Shown here: piece by piece, positions 9,959 through 21,533 of the stretch | Layout: each line of letters begins with the position of its first letter | Position numbering within the stretch: the first letter of the stretch is position 1 | NCBI RefSeq assembly: GCF_010015615.1 | Contig: NW_024468937.1 | Coordinates: forward strand, 5,981,674 to 6,045,673 | Length of the DNA: 64,000 bases | DNA from: Cucurbitaria berberidis CBS 394.84 | Lineage: Eukaryota; Ascomycota; Dothideomycetes; Pleosporales; Cucurbitariaceae | Direction of reading: 5' to 3' | Notes under the pieces: model-generated | The model's input: only the letters and a program-made list of their open reading frames with translations | The model's database searches: none | Told to the model about the DNA's origin: nothing | Made by a program: the position numbers and the translations under genes

Positions 9959-11071
9959 ATGAATACGGACAGAAGGAGAAACAACGCGCCGAGCGGCGGG
10001 ACTTGTGCGCCCGTGTTCGCGCGCACGATCAAGGAGCCGGGATATCTTCAGACTTTGAGGCCGTCAAGATCAAGAGGTTCGAATGAGCTCCGCAAGATCT
10101 GTACGTGCTTCTATATTGCCTTCTGCGCATTAGTGACTGCTACTATCTGCCTCAGTCGACCTCCTCGCGCTATCCGATAGCTTCATGTCGATTAGAATGG
10201 CTGTTCCGACTACTCTTTGCTAATCACTGCAACAGTCCTCCAAACCTCAATCATTCCCTCTGCTTCAGGCTCCGCCTACCTCGAAATTCCCTCGTCTTCT
10301 CCCGCCTCCAAATCGACACTCATACCACCAACGTCCTCTCTAAAGATTACTGCCTCGGTCCAAGGGCCTAAGCCCCTCCCCCGTAGCGTGCCTTTTAGCC
10401 CCTCGCTCCTCCTCACTACGACTGTGAAGTTTGCACCATTCGCAACCCGGCACCGACGAGGCTATATCCGAGACTCCATAGAACGGGATCTCGGCGTTCA
10501 CCTCGAGACCGCACTGCGAGGTGTCATCATTGGTGAGCGCTGGCCGAAGAGCGGCGTAGAGGTTGTCATTACGATTCTGGAAGGCGATGAGGATGGATGG
10601 TGGGGTGATTCTGGAAACGACGGGAGCGTAAATAGAGGTGGTTGGGGGCTACTAAACGTATTAGCGGGATGTATAACGGTTGCCAGCGCCGCGATCACGG
10701 ACGCAGGAATCGACTGTGTGGACGTGGTATGTGGTGGAGTGGCAGCGTTGACGCGGGATCCGGCCGCGAGGGATAAGAAAGAGTTGGTCAGAATATTGGA
10801 CCCGTGTCCCGCGGAACACAAGGAAATTGTTGCGGCATGTGCGGTTGGATATCTGGCTTCCAGGGACGAAATCACAGAGATATGGATGAAGGGAGATGTT
10901 GGGGCTGATCCCAATGCCTTGGTCGAGGGAGCTACGCACGCAGCGGTTGGCAGCCTAGCGGTCGTCAAGGAAGTCCTACTTGAGGCGCTCCAAGCAAAGT
11001 TTCAGGGACCGATGGAGGGCAACGAAAGTGGTCTGAAGAGAAAAGCGCAGGACGTTGAGATGACTGGTTGA
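9959..11071 (+). CDS. MTR3: Exosome core ring subunit Mtr3 (RNase PH fold)
   Basis: Catalytically inert RNase PH-like subunit of the nine-subunit exosome core, which trims and degrades rRNA, snoRNA and mRNA 3' ends in nucleus and cytoplasm. Exons 9959-10100 and 10236-11071 give 325 residues; the 135-bp intron (GTACGT...CTAATC...CAACAG) restores NELRKIFLQTSIIPSASGSAY, the conserved family start. Later features are HRRGYIRDSIERDLGVHLETAL (the RNase PH core helix) and GLLNVLAGCITVASAAITDAG. The extra acidic insert GDEDGWWGDSGND is typical of fungal Mtr3. The start at 9959 is the first ATG of the exon in frame. It is only about 145 bp from the donor of the divergent snoRNA host, suggesting a shared promoter for an exosome gene and exosome-processed RNAs. 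Confidence 0.92.
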
Positions 11072-12197
11072 AGGGCAATGAGCGGATGAGTCGCCCGAGC
11101 TCCTCCCATACTCATCGAGGCCAAGTCGAATGGGCCAGTCGCTCATACTACGACGAATTGGAAGCCATCAGCCTCGCAAGCGTTCCAGTGCCTGAATTCG
11201 ATCGGCAAAAGAGCAAGCTTGTTCGACGACGTTTCTCCTTTGGTCGGAGGGTCCAAGACACGCGTCGGGCTGGCGTTTGAGATAGCATCAAAAATCTGGC
11301 ACATATGTGTACTCCTGCGGCCTTTCAACATGCGGTAGAAGCGTGTAAAACAGGGCATTGGAGACAAAGCCTTGATCAAAGCGATCTGCTTAGTCTTGAG
11401 AGTCTATTTCCTCGAACAGAAGTGTGAATAGAAAACACAAAGACCAAACGAATCATGTGCTACAAGGCTACTCCAGTGACTTGGTGCTCTACCTCACGCC
11501 AAGAATATGGCGCGGAAGTGTTGATGGAACGATTGGTGCGAAACATTTGTAGCCCATGGGCTCCTGCGATCCCTGTCCCCTTCCTTCGGGGGAATGGTGT
11601 CACAACATTCCTCTTGTTACTAGCACTCTAACACAGGAAATTAGTTTGATGAGAGAGCTAACCTCTGCTTTGTGATGGGTTTTCGAGATATTAGAGAGTG
11701 CAATTGGCAGGCTAGGTGCAAGCTCGAACAAATCCTACCTTGCTTGCGCCTCGTAGGAATCGCCAGATGCTGACACTGACGCTATTCATCCCGCTTATCG
11801 TGAACAGTAATCCTTACCGAAATTGAGGGGCGCACCTACGATGTCCAGAAGGGAAGGTTGTAACTTGCCGCACGTTGCCCGAACCAAACGACATGGACTG
11901 GTGATTATATTCTCTTCTCTTCTCTTCTCTACTTTACTCTACCCCACTCTACTCTTCTCCCTTCACTCATCTTGTCATTCTTTCATCCGCGGACAACCGT
12001 CTGCGCGCCGTTCGTTCCATTAGCGTCTACTCACAGGGCTCGACTTCCTCCACTAGTCCCCTTCCCTGCCACTAGTTTGGTGCTCTAGGCAGGTTATTGT
12101 CGCGACATCCAAGACGGTCGAGTACTCCACGACGACGACTTCTTTTCTTCTTCGACGCTGTCCACAGTCACAGTCACATTGGTGGCAGTCGTTCGCT
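11072..12197. other. Intergenic, 1.1 kb
   Basis: MTR3 3' flank and the promoter of the GH72 gene. A pyrimidine tract of TTCTC/TACTC repeats (about 11915-11965) lies 240 bp upstream of the GH72 ATG, a common feature of strongly expressed fungal promoters. A 64-codon frame beginning at the ATG at 11086 is not supported by anything else. No RNA gene seen. Confidence 0.55.
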
Positions 12198-13882
12198 ATG
12201 CCCTCTGTACGTGCCGATCCCCAACTCCCCAGCGGCGGTCCACCAAATCCATGGTGCAAACTAGTGGGCCCTGCTAACGGTTGATAGCTCATTCGCGCCA
12301 TCGCGCTCCTACCCGCCCTCTTCTCGACCATCGCGCATGCCGTCCACCCTGTACAAGTCCGCGGCCAAGACTTTGTCGACAGCGTCTCGAACAAGCGGTT
12401 GATGATTATTGGGGTCGACTATCAGCCTGGAGGTCAAGCTGGGTATAAACCCCAGGATGGCCAAGATGCCTTGACCAATGCGGATGTTTGTTTGAGAGAT
12501 GCAACGGTTATGCAAAAGCTCGGCGTCAACACGATTCGCGTCTACAATGTCGATCCCACACTCGACCACTCCAAATGTGCTTCCATATTCAATGCGGCTG
12601 GAATTTATATGATCCTCGATGTCAATTCGCCCTTGTCGGGGGAGAGCATCAACCGCGCGGAGCCATGGACCTCGTACAACAAAGACTACCTCAACCGAGT
12701 CTTTGGCGTTGTCGAGAACTTCAAGAACTTCCCCAACACACTCGCTTTCTTCGCTGCGAATGAGGTCATGAACGATCTAAGCACCGCCGAGTTCAATCCT
12801 CAGTATATTCGGGTAAGAGGCAGTCCTAGTCCCCTTCTCCAATCACCGCACGACTCTACAAACGGCCTTGCGAGTCGCTACGCACACCATTCGCAGTGTT
12901 CCCTCACGAATGAAACGCTGACCAAGTACAGGCTGTCCAGCGCGATTTGAAAAATTACATCAAGAAGCACTCGTCTCGAACGATTCCTGTAGGCTACTCC
13001 GCTGCCGACGTTCGTGAGATCCTCCAGGACACGTGGGCATACATGCAATGCTCCCACAAGGACGACGCTTCATCCTCCGATTTCTTCGGCCTCAACTCGT
13101 ACAGTTGGTGCGGTGCAGACGCCACCTTCCAGACATCGGGCTACGTCGATCTAGTGAACATGTTCAATCAGTCAGCCATCCCTGTCTTTGTAAGTAGACC
13201 CCGCCAAGGTCTTTAGGTTGCTACATATCCTAACGCTGTTTGTGTGCAGTACAGTGAGTACGGTTGCAACAAGGTCCAGCCCCGTGTCTTCGCCGAGGTC
13301 GCGGCGCTCTATGGCGAGCAGATGACGTCGCTTAGTGGTGGCCTCGTGTACGAGTACAGCCAGGAAGAAGCAGACTACGGCCTAGTAGTACTCAACAGCA
13401 ACGGGTCGGTGAGCCTCAGGCAAGACTACGACAACTTGCAGGACCAGTTCAACAAGCTGGACATCAGTCTCATCCAGTCCACCAAGCCGCAATCTACCCA
13501 GATCAAAGCACCCGAGTGCAATGATGACCTTATCTCGGCGGAGAAATTTAGCAAAAACTTCACGATTCCGGCCGTCTGCCCTGGTTGTCAAGATCTGATC
13601 AACAACGGCATCAAGAACCCGAAGAACGGCAAGCTAGTAGATGTCACTGAGACAAAAGTCAAGCAACAGGTGTATGGCTCTACCGGAGTGCAGATACAGA
13701 ACCTAGAGCTTACTATCGTGGCGAACGACGGGTCTAACACCCCCGGTGGTGAGAACACGAGCCCAAGCGGTACGGCTAGCGCACCTCCGCAACCCTCGAC
13801 AAGTAAGAAGGGGGCGGCGAGCCGCCTTTCAAGCGATATGTGGTTGTGCGTGTGTTTGCTAGTAGCGGTAGTGCTAGTCTGA
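12198..13882 (+). CDS. GPI-anchored 1,3-beta-glucanosyltransferase (GH72, Gel/Gas family)
   Basis: Cell-wall enzyme that cuts and re-joins 1,3-beta-glucan chains to elongate them. Exons 12198-12206, 12288-12812, 12932-13189 and 13250-13882 give 474 residues. The first coding exon is 9 nt (MPS), joined to LIRAIALLPALFSTIAHA as a signal peptide. Both catalytic glutamates are present: acid/base in AANEVMND (about E162) and nucleophile in YSEYGC (about E267). The conserved QPGG, VNTIRVYNVDP and DVNSPL motifs are also there. After the catalytic domain come the ECNDDL...CPGCQDLI cysteines but no X8/CBM43 Cys-box, so it belongs to the short GH72 subgroup like A. fumigatus Gel1. A Ser/Thr/Pro linker and a C-terminal hydrophobic tail (DMWLCVCLLVAVVLV) form the GPI signal. 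Confidence 0.95.
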
Positions 13883-15213
13883 GTGCTAAACAGCTTCGCG
13901 ACCCTATCTAATTGCCTGTTATACGGCAAATGGATCGAGTCCCAAAAGACAAATTGGCACCCTCATGCGACGAGGTAATGGTTATGATATAAGGCCAAGC
14001 TTGGCCGGGATTTGTCACTTCTTTCTCATGTATATGCTTGGGCTATATATACCCCCCTTTTTGATTGAGCGCGGAGCTGGTGGTTTGGCAACTACTTATT
14101 GACCGCTGTATTTGGGATAATAATTTACGAGTCCGATTGCCCATGAGACTTGCTAGCCATGAGCGATAGAAGTAAGCTTTTGAGCCTAATACTACAACAC
14201 TATAGTCTCCAGACATGCCCCTCTAGTTTATGCACAAACTCTAAACTCTACCCTATCATGCTATTGGTATGGTCTCCGAGGAGATATGGCAAGCACGAAG
14301 GTAGGGTCGCAGCTCTGGAAGACTGCAGCTAGGAAAGGTAGCACACCACAAGATGCTCGCACAGCACCTCAACCTACAGGGGTTCCGATTAGATTTCACG
14401 GAATTGTCATGGTACGAAAGCACTCGAACAGATGCAATGTCTAGAGGACTGATATTGTGCGTTTAGATAAAGGTCGCCATGAACTTATGCCGTATTGGAG
14501 AGATATTACCTGGCTGTAGATTTCGATTTCTACGCGGCTAATTGATACGGAGATTACCGGCGTTCGAACAAGACGCATCGCGACGTGTGCCGCTATGATG
14601 GACGAGAGGGTTGATGTGGTCGTCAGCTGGCATGGTGGCTCAAGTCGTGTAAGTACCCCGAGGTCCACAGGCGGGCCGGCGGAGAATTTTGACTAAAAGA
14701 AAACCACGTTAAGCCCTGGCTTCCTACTAGACCCACTCCCGGCTTACAAATGCACGTTGTGGTACCTGGTACTTCAACTTGTCTGCCGAGATTGTCCAGT
14801 AGCCCTGCAAGAATGCAAAGGAAAAGATACTGGGCCACGTCCTTCATGCTGCAAGAACACCGGACCTCCGAGCGATCCCCGGCGAGGCCGTCTCTGGGCC
14901 CTGTGACGTTGGCCCGCTCCACATGCAATTATGCGATGCGAGCGGAAAAGGACCAGTGTAACGGAGTCGCTATTGGTTCTTCTTTCTAGTCGGGTACGAA
15001 GAAAGGAGTGACGTATATTAGTTTCGCGGGTCTGTCTTGCGTCATGAAATCGGACCTTGAGACGACCCCACACCTACACCGCGATCTACCGATTTATAGT
15101 GGAGGTCGCCGCCATAGCCAAACATGTAAAAAGGCAGAGTACCTACGCTGTTTTCTTGCAAGCATACATACTGAATTCTCAAACTCGAAATCGCAGCTCA
15201 ACCCACATACACA
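13883..15213. other. Intergenic, 1.3 kb
   Basis: GH72 3' flank and the promoter of the MDR oxidoreductase. The sequence has scattered stops in all frames. A TATATATA-like stretch lies at 14043-14051. No gene, RNA or repeat recognised. Confidence 0.55.
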
Positions 15214-16460
15214 ATGGCACCCTCAACAACCAAGCAGTGGACGGTCGACGGAAATACCGGCTTTGATGCCTTGAATTTCAATGAGAACGCCCCTGTCCCC
15301 GAGGTAGGCGACAAAGATGTGCTCGTCAAAAGTACGCATAATCAACTCAACTTCCCTTGTCCCTCTTGAAATATGCTAAGACGGGTCCAGTTCACGCCGC
15401 TTCCCTCAACTACCGCGACTTGATCATCCCCAAGGGGAAATACCCATTCCCCATGAAAGACAACATCGTCCCTGGATCTGACGGAGCTGGTACCGTTGAG
15501 AAGGTTGGGAAGCAGGTCACACGATTCAAGCCCGGAGGTACAGGACTCCATCCCCAACGCATATCAGAGTTAGACACTGACACTTCGTAGACAAAGTCGT
15601 TACCCTGTTCAATCAAGGCCACATCGCCGGCTCCCTCAACGCACAGACCATACAAACTGGCCTGGGTGGCGTTATCGATGGTACGTGACCCGGTGGTATA
15701 CTCCTAGAGTAACCTCACGTCCTCTGCCAGCTCTTTGCGTTTGTTGTCCTACTAACGCTCTCATTCTCTAGGCACGCTCCGCGAATACGGTGTTTTCGAT
15801 GAAGCTGGCCTCATCACCATGCCTCAAAACCTCAACTTCCTTGAAGCTAGCACGCTTTCCTGCGCTGCCCTCACAGCCTGGAATGCTCTTTACGGCCTCG
15901 AGAGTCGCGCACTGAAACCTGGCCAAACCGTCCTCACACAAGGAACGGGGGGTGTTAGCATCTTCGCACTTCAGTTTGCCAAAGCCGCAGGCGCACGTGT
16001 CATTGCCACGACGAGCTCAGAGAAGAAGGCCGAGATATTGAAGAAACTTGGGGCCGACCATGTCATCAATTACAAGGAAGACCAGAATTGGGGCGAGACA
16101 GCTGCCAAAATTACCGGCACCGGCGTTGATCATGTCGTCGAAGTCGGCGGACCTAAAACCATGGCGCAATCTATCAAAGCTGCCGCCATTGATGGTGTCA
16201 TCAGCATCATCGGCTTTATTGGCGGCACAGAGAAGGACCAGCCCACCTTCCTCGACTGCTTGAGCAACATCTGCACAGTGCGGGGTCTCTTGGTGGGCTC
16301 CAGGCTGCAGATGGAAGACATGTGTGCTGCCATCGAAGCAAACAATTTGCACCCTGTCGTAGACGAGAAGGTGTTTGAGCTCAAGGATTTGAAGGAGGCG
16401 TATCAATACATGTGGGATCAGAAGCATTTCGGAAAGCTCACTATCAAGGTAGCATCATAG
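15214..16460 (+). CDS. Medium-chain dehydrogenase/reductase, zinc-independent alcohol dehydrogenase-like
   Basis: NAD(P)H-dependent MDR-family oxidoreductase, probably cytosolic; substrate unknown. Exons 15214-15331, 15391-15537, 15591-15680 and 15772-16460 give 347 residues (introns 59, 53 and 91 bp, GT-AG, in frame). The GroES-like domain reads IHAASLNYRDLIIPKG, with Asn-Tyr-Arg-Asp where zinc ADHs have Cys-His-Thr-Asp. The catalytic zinc cysteine is therefore missing and a quinone-oxidoreductase-like mechanism is more likely. PGSDGAGTVEKVG and KPGDKV follow. The Rossmann motif is QGTGGVSIFALQFAKAAGARV with a downstream ATTSSEKK. It resembles fungal 'zinc-type alcohol dehydrogenase-like' proteins related to S. 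pombe C1773.06c. It converges on the SUMO protease gene, 375 bp apart. Confidence 0.9.
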
Positions 16461-16835
16461 TGGAGACTAGATCGCTTCGCAGACTTAGATAACTGGCAAA
16501 TATAAACTCCATCAGACTCTGAATCACGTAGCTCTATTCACCATGAGAGTAGTACTTGAATGCTTTGACAATATAGTGTAATCATTTCCATAACGATACA
16601 GCTATGTTCATCGCTACTCTACAGAACGCAACTCAGTACAAAATCAAGCCTCTATGGGCGCCATCAGGGGGGGTATCAAGGTCATGTGAGCCGTAGGCCT
16701 CCTAAGCGACTGAACACCATCGCTATGCAAGCGGCACAAACAATCAAACCAAACGCCAACAAGAACAAAGAGCAAGACACGCAGCCATGAATCCCTCCCA
16801 ACAAAAATCAAACGCCAAAAAACCAACAAAACTTC
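16461..16835. other. Convergent 3' intergenic, 375 bp
   Basis: Two 3' UTRs meet here. The right half is A-rich on the plus strand (AACCAAACGCCAAC and similar). No gene seen. Confidence 0.55.
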
Positions 16836-19098
16836 TCACTCCAGCTCTGTAGTTGGGTGACCGGCTAAGAGGGTAGTAGCGATCCGCTCCCTAGCATCTG
16901 TCATGCCGCAACAAGCGACAACTCGCTGGGCCTCCTCTCCTCGAAGGACTGTCAGCGCATTCAGGAGCGTGAAAACTCCACAGTCGCTGCTGTTGAGCTG
17001 TTGGCTACTGCGCTGTAGCTCGACAGTGGTCCAGTCCTCCTCAACCCAGGCATCTCCTAGCTCCTTGCTCAAGTATTCCTTGAGCTTAACCACGTATTTC
17101 TGGCCACTGAAGCCCAAAGAGTCCAAGTACTCGATAATTCTCTCCTTCGGCTTTACCGCAAGCAGACGCCAATGCCCCCCATCGCAAATTGGATATAGGA
17201 CAAGGTCGGCATCCAAATACTGGCGTCCACCTAGCTGGAACCTAGAAGCCCATCGCTCGACAGACTTCGGCCGGTCCTTGATAGTGCTATACCAAAACGA
17301 AGAGAAGGCGTGAACTGGGGGAGCTGGCCCTCCGCGTTTGTGCGCAAATCCAATCTCTTTCTTTTTATGGGCCACAAGAATGGCTAGGTACTCATTGACA
17401 ATATTGTCGTTGAGCCAGGCTTTCGGATCGCCATTGAATTGCTCCGGAAGGAGAGTACCAAAGTCTCGGGCGTATAACTTCTCCGGGATAACGTACATGT
17501 TCGCGTTGCGACCGTGGTCGGTTTGAGCGACAACGGCATCAAGTGCATCTAGCTCTTCTGAAGATAGGGGAAGCACAAGAGGCTTCACCGGTGGAGGCGG
17601 AGACGGCGGTGGAGCGAGGGCCAGTTTCTTCTTGAGGTCTTCCTGGAGGTCTTCGAGGAGCTCAAGGGAGATCTGTGACTCATCGATAGCGTCTTCTGAA
17701 CGATCGAATGTATCTTTGGAAACGCCATGGAAGTCGACTGATCTGGATAACAAGTCTTTCTGAGAGTCGCCTTCGCCGGAAGTTTCAGAGTGTAGGGACG
17801 TAGTCTGGCCCTCATCATCGGAGGTGTCCTCGGCTTCGTCATATTCCTGACAGGAGGCTCTCACAGGACTTGATGTGATGGTTTCAAGTGTGGAGTCAAG
17901 CATTTCGCTGACTCTCTCGTCGATAAAGAACGACTTTGCGCCAGCGTGCTGTGCCCATCGCACAGACTTCTTGCGCGGGGGGGAGGGAGCATCAGAGAGA
18001 AACGACAGATCGTTCTCATACGCAGGTGGCTGATCGGAAGATATGTGTGATTGGAATGGCGAAGACTCGACGTCTGTCTGGAAAGGAGAAGATGAAACGT
18101 CGGTCTGGAAGGGAGATGATAGTGGGATCGGAAGCTCAGAGTCCTCGTAGAGGGCCGTCTCAAGCTCAGGTGTCTGTGCATCGGCATCGGCGATTCTTTC
18201 TTCCCGAGCATCCTGGTGCTCAACATGTGCGCGCAGCTGCAGCTTAAGCAGGTGTCGGCGCATGGGTGTGACTGGGGCTGGCTGGAAAGTAGGGCCATTT
18301 GGGCTCTCATGAGCGGCGGGTAGACCGGTGAGGCCCTCGTGCCTAGGTGAGGGTGAGGGTGAGGGTGAGCCAGTAGTGGACTGGATCTGCGGGCTGTCCC
18401 ATGAACATGGTATAGGAGAGCCAGTTCGGGCATTACGGGGAGGAGTTGAAGTGAGAAGATCGGTAAATGAGAATTCCAGGCTATCGTCGTCGTCAAAATC
18501 ATTGACTGCAGGCAAGGTGGCCAGGACGCCTTCGCCAGACTGCACGGGGCTCGGACTTGGCGACCATAAGTCCGGTGAGAGTGTGGTGGCTTGGGGGAAA
18601 CGGCGACGTTTCAGGTTCGCGTGTGCTCGCGCAGAAGGTGAGGGTGTCGTTGGCTCATCCGCGTGTCCAGCATCTACAAGTCGCTTCTTGATGGAGCCGT
18701 CTTTGCGTACAACTGGGACAGCGCATATGGTCTGCTGGCGGAGATAGCGCTGTGCCAATCGAGCTGGCAGCTGGAAGATGTTGGTGATGTTGGTGACGGT
18801 CGCGGCCCATGTTCCGATGGTAGTGAAGAAGGAGCCACCGCCTACGGTAGGAGCGTCGTCGCACTCGGTGAACTGCGATTCCAAGGGCCATTGACCAGGA
18901 ACATGGAGTGTAGAGGTAGTCTCGCTTTCGCGTGAGACGGGGAGAAGCTGCTGCACCTGCTGTCGCGTGAGCTCGAGTTTAGGTGAACAGCTGTAAGTGA
19001 GAACCCACCTGGGGCTGGAGAGCGCCAAAGCCATCGGCTGTGACAAGCAAGCCGCCAGGCCTGGCAGAGAAAGCGGACTCGAACGCGCGCTTGGACAT
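16836..19098 (-). CDS. ULP1: Ulp1-like SUMO protease (peptidase C48)
   Basis: Cysteine protease that processes SUMO and removes it from targets, typically at the nuclear pore. Exons 19098-19009 and 18959-16836 (49-bp intron) give 737 residues. The start at 19098 has a perfect GACCATG context and reads MSKRAFESAF. An unspliced alternative starts at 19034 (MALALSS). The first two thirds is low-complexity and probably disordered, with Ser/Pro repeats and a triplicated SSPFQTDV motif near residues 308-335. The C48 domain fills the last 230 residues: WLNDNIVNEYL, catalytic His in DGGHWRLL (about 626), Asp in YLDSLG (about 643), and Cys in NSSDCGVF (about 690) with the oxyanion Gln in SSQQLNSSD. 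It diverges from the PP2A gene across a 501-bp promoter. Confidence 0.92.
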
Positions 19099-19599
19099 GG
19101 TCGCAGTTGCTGGTCGCAGTGGTGGATGCGGCGGTGCGATGCGATGCGCGGTGACAATGGGGGTGCGCCGTGTTGGAGAGGAAGAGAAGTCGCGACGAAC
19201 GCCAGGACAAAGCTCCGGGCAGCCCCGCCAAGCGCCCCACGTAAGCCGAGCCCGACGTCAAGGCGCTGTCACATGACGCAGCGGCGACATATTCCTCCAG
19301 CGCCGCGTCATGTGACGACGCTGGTGCAGCGGTGCCAGTGTCGTGCGTCCTGATTTCACTCCACTTGCCAGTGCTCCACCCTGCTGCTGCTTGCGACAAC
19401 CCTCTGTACGCTCCATATACCCTCTCTGCTCTTGGTCCTTTGTCGGCGGCCCGCCTCCCCCATCTGCAGTCTGCCTTCTCGCCCGCCACACGTCATCCGC
19501 CGAGTTTGAAGGGCAACAACCCCTCGACAGCTCTCCAGCACAACAAGCGCCCACCCCACCCACCACAACCACCACCACCGCTCCCGCCGCCACGCAACC
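19099..19599. promoter_or_regulatory. Divergent promoter ULP1/PP2A with paired GTCACATGAC sites
   Basis: This 501-bp region separates two divergent starts. It contains GTCACATGACGC at 19268-19279 and its exact reverse complement GCGTCATGTGAC at 19305-19316. Each holds a near-palindromic bHLH-type E-box (TCACATGA). A CRE-like CGACGTCA lies at 19253-19260. A pyrimidine/CA-rich leader precedes the PP2A ATG. The binding proteins are not known from sequence alone. Confidence 0.5.
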
Positions 19600-20862
19600 A
19601 TGGACACCAACATGGAGGACGTGAAGATGCCAGAACCCATGCAGCTGTCGTCTGCCCCCACCTCGGAGCCAACCACAATTCCTACCCTGGACGGCTGGAT
19701 TGAGAGTCTCATGAGCTGCAAGCAGCTGGCTGAGAGCGACGTGCAGAGACTGTGCGACAAGGTATGCGACCAGAGATGCAATTGCTCGCACAGTTGAGTC
19801 CTGCATACGACATGTTCTGACGTTATCGTGCGATAGGCCCGTGAGGTGCTTCAGGACGAGTCAAACGTACAGCCAGTGGTGAGTGCATTTCCAACGCACC
19901 TGCATTGGACCTACCCTCCTAACAACATGACAGAAATGCCCCGTCACAGTATGCGGCGATATTCACGGCCAATTCCACGATTTGATGGAGTTGTTCAAGA
20001 TTGGCGGCCCAAACCCAGACACGAACTACCTCTTCATGGGTGCGTTCTTCGCCTCAGCGCTCTTGTTGTAAACTGACCCACAGCAGGTGATTATGTTGAC
20101 CGAGGTTACTTCTCCGTTGAGACTGTGACCCTGCTAGTCGCTCTCAAGATTCGATACCCCCAGCGTATTACCATCCTTCGCGGAAATCACGAATCCCGCC
20201 AAATCACCCAGGTATATGGCTTCTACGACGAGTGCCTCCGAAAGTACGGAAACGCAAACGTTTGGAAGTACTTCACAGACCTTTTTGATTATCTCCCGCT
20301 TACTGCCTTGATCGACAATCAAATCTTCTGTCTGCACGGTGGTCTTTCTCCCAGCATCGACACTCTCGATAACATCAGGGCGCTTGATCGGATACAAGAA
20401 GTACCGCATGAGGGACCCATGTGTGATCTGCTCTGGTCCGATCCAGATGATAGGTGTGGTTGGGGTATATCCCCCCGCGGTGCAGGATACACCTTCGGCC
20501 AGGACATCTCAGAAGCGTTCAATCACAACAACGGTTTGACCCTTGTGGCGAGAGCTCATCAGCTTGTCATGGAGGGATATAACTGGTCGCAAGACAGGAA
20601 TGTCGTGACGATATTCTCAGGTGAGCATCCCACTGCTGTTCTATGCCTCCTTTTACTCACACAAATAGCACCAAACTATTGCTACAGATGTGGCAATCAG
20701 GCCGCAATCATGGAGATTGACGAACATCTCAAATACACTTTGTATGTCCGTTTCTGCTACATTCAACGCCCGTCTCTAACATTCCGCAGCCTGCAGTTCG
20801 ACCCCTGCCCGCGAGCTGGCGAGCCGATGGTATCACGAAGGACCCCGGATTACTTCCTATAA
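19600..20862 (+). CDS. Serine/threonine protein phosphatase PP2A catalytic subunit
   Basis: Metal-dependent phosphatase acting with A and B subunits in cell-cycle and stress signalling. Exons 19600-19761, 19837-19878, 19934-20039, 20087-20620, 20669-20741 and 20790-20862 give 329 residues. Signature motifs are all present: GDIHGQFHDL, GDYVDRGYFSVE, RGNHESRQI, LHGGLSPSID, SDPDDRCGWGISPRGAGYTFG and APNYCYRCGN. The C-terminus RRTPDYFL is the tail carrying the carboxymethylated leucine and the phosphorylatable Thr and Tyr, which separates PP2A from PP4 and PP6. The ATG at 19600 is in a perfect ACCATGG context. The N-terminal 28 residues before LDGWIESL are a fungal extension. Introns 4 and 5 are both 48 bp and free of stops in frame. 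Confidence 0.97.
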
Positions 20863-21533
20863 ATAACCATCGAGTGTTTTTGCTCTTTGCAGCGTCATAG
20901 AGCAGGACTGCATCAGAATCTGACCACGATATACATTCTGTATGGTCGCGTTCTTTGTCACCCAAGCTGCCTTCGACACGATGCCAAGCTAAAGGCACTC
21001 AATATGTTCTGGGGGAGTCGTAGCCATCAAAGTCTTCAAGACCCTGAGAAGCTAAGCATGTACTACGCACACTCTTGCTGTAACCTACATACAAGTTGTG
21101 CCGTGAATAGGTGCGCGAACTGACAATGGACGATATATCGCGGTTCTACCTGAATCTCACAGGGCCTTCTTGCCGTGCCCTAACTTCCTTAGTTGCCGTC
21201 TAATTGTCTACTTTATGCCCTAAAACCACCCCAGGATGTTACAGTGAGGCTCTCGTGTCCGATTGAACGCCTTAATCTCAAAGCCGCATCGACTAATCTC
21301 ATATGTAATCATAATCAGCGGGTTTCAATTCTGTAATCTATCCACTACGGGTGATTATTCTATGGCCTAAGACAGAGAGTGATGTAATAAAGGATATGGT
21401 TGAGATTGCGGTTAGCTTGTAGTCGACCAATGAAACGAAGTGCTTTTCACCCCACTAATCGACCCCACGCGCCCGCGATCATTTCGCCAAAAGGTCGACT
21501 GCATACGTTCTGTTCCTGCGCGACGCAGCAACC
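20863..21533. other. Intergenic, 671 bp
   Basis: PP2A 3' flank and TYW1 promoter; both genes are plus strand. Nothing further recognised; I searched by eye for 5S rRNA and snoRNA boxes without success. Confidence 0.55.

Noticed and set aside
10070..10090. GGTTCGAATG resembling a tRNA B box
   Set aside because: Lacks the trailing CC, has no A box or cloverleaf partner, and lies in the MTR3 first exon.
11068..11280. Short plus-strand frame following MTR3
   Set aside because: Begins with TTG at the MTR3 stop, has no homology that I recognise and lies where the MTR3 3' UTR is expected.
11641..11780. TTTGATGA with downstream CTGAC as a possible box C/D snoRNA
   Set aside because: Box spacing is about 120 bases, no terminal stem, and no guide that I recognise against rRNA.
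15214..16460. Annotation as a zinc-dependent alcohol dehydrogenase
   Set aside because: The catalytic zinc-ligand cysteine is replaced (SLNYRD), so it is called zinc-independent MDR instead.
18344..18370. GAGGGT repeats resembling telomeric or G-quadruplex sequence
   Set aside because: They lie inside the ULP1 coding region and encode a Ser-Pro run in frame; not TTAGGG.
18842..19489. 215-codon minus-strand open frame overlapping the ULP1 start and promoter
   Set aside because: Crosses the divergent promoter in another frame from ULP1, has low-complexity Ala/Arg content and no family motif.
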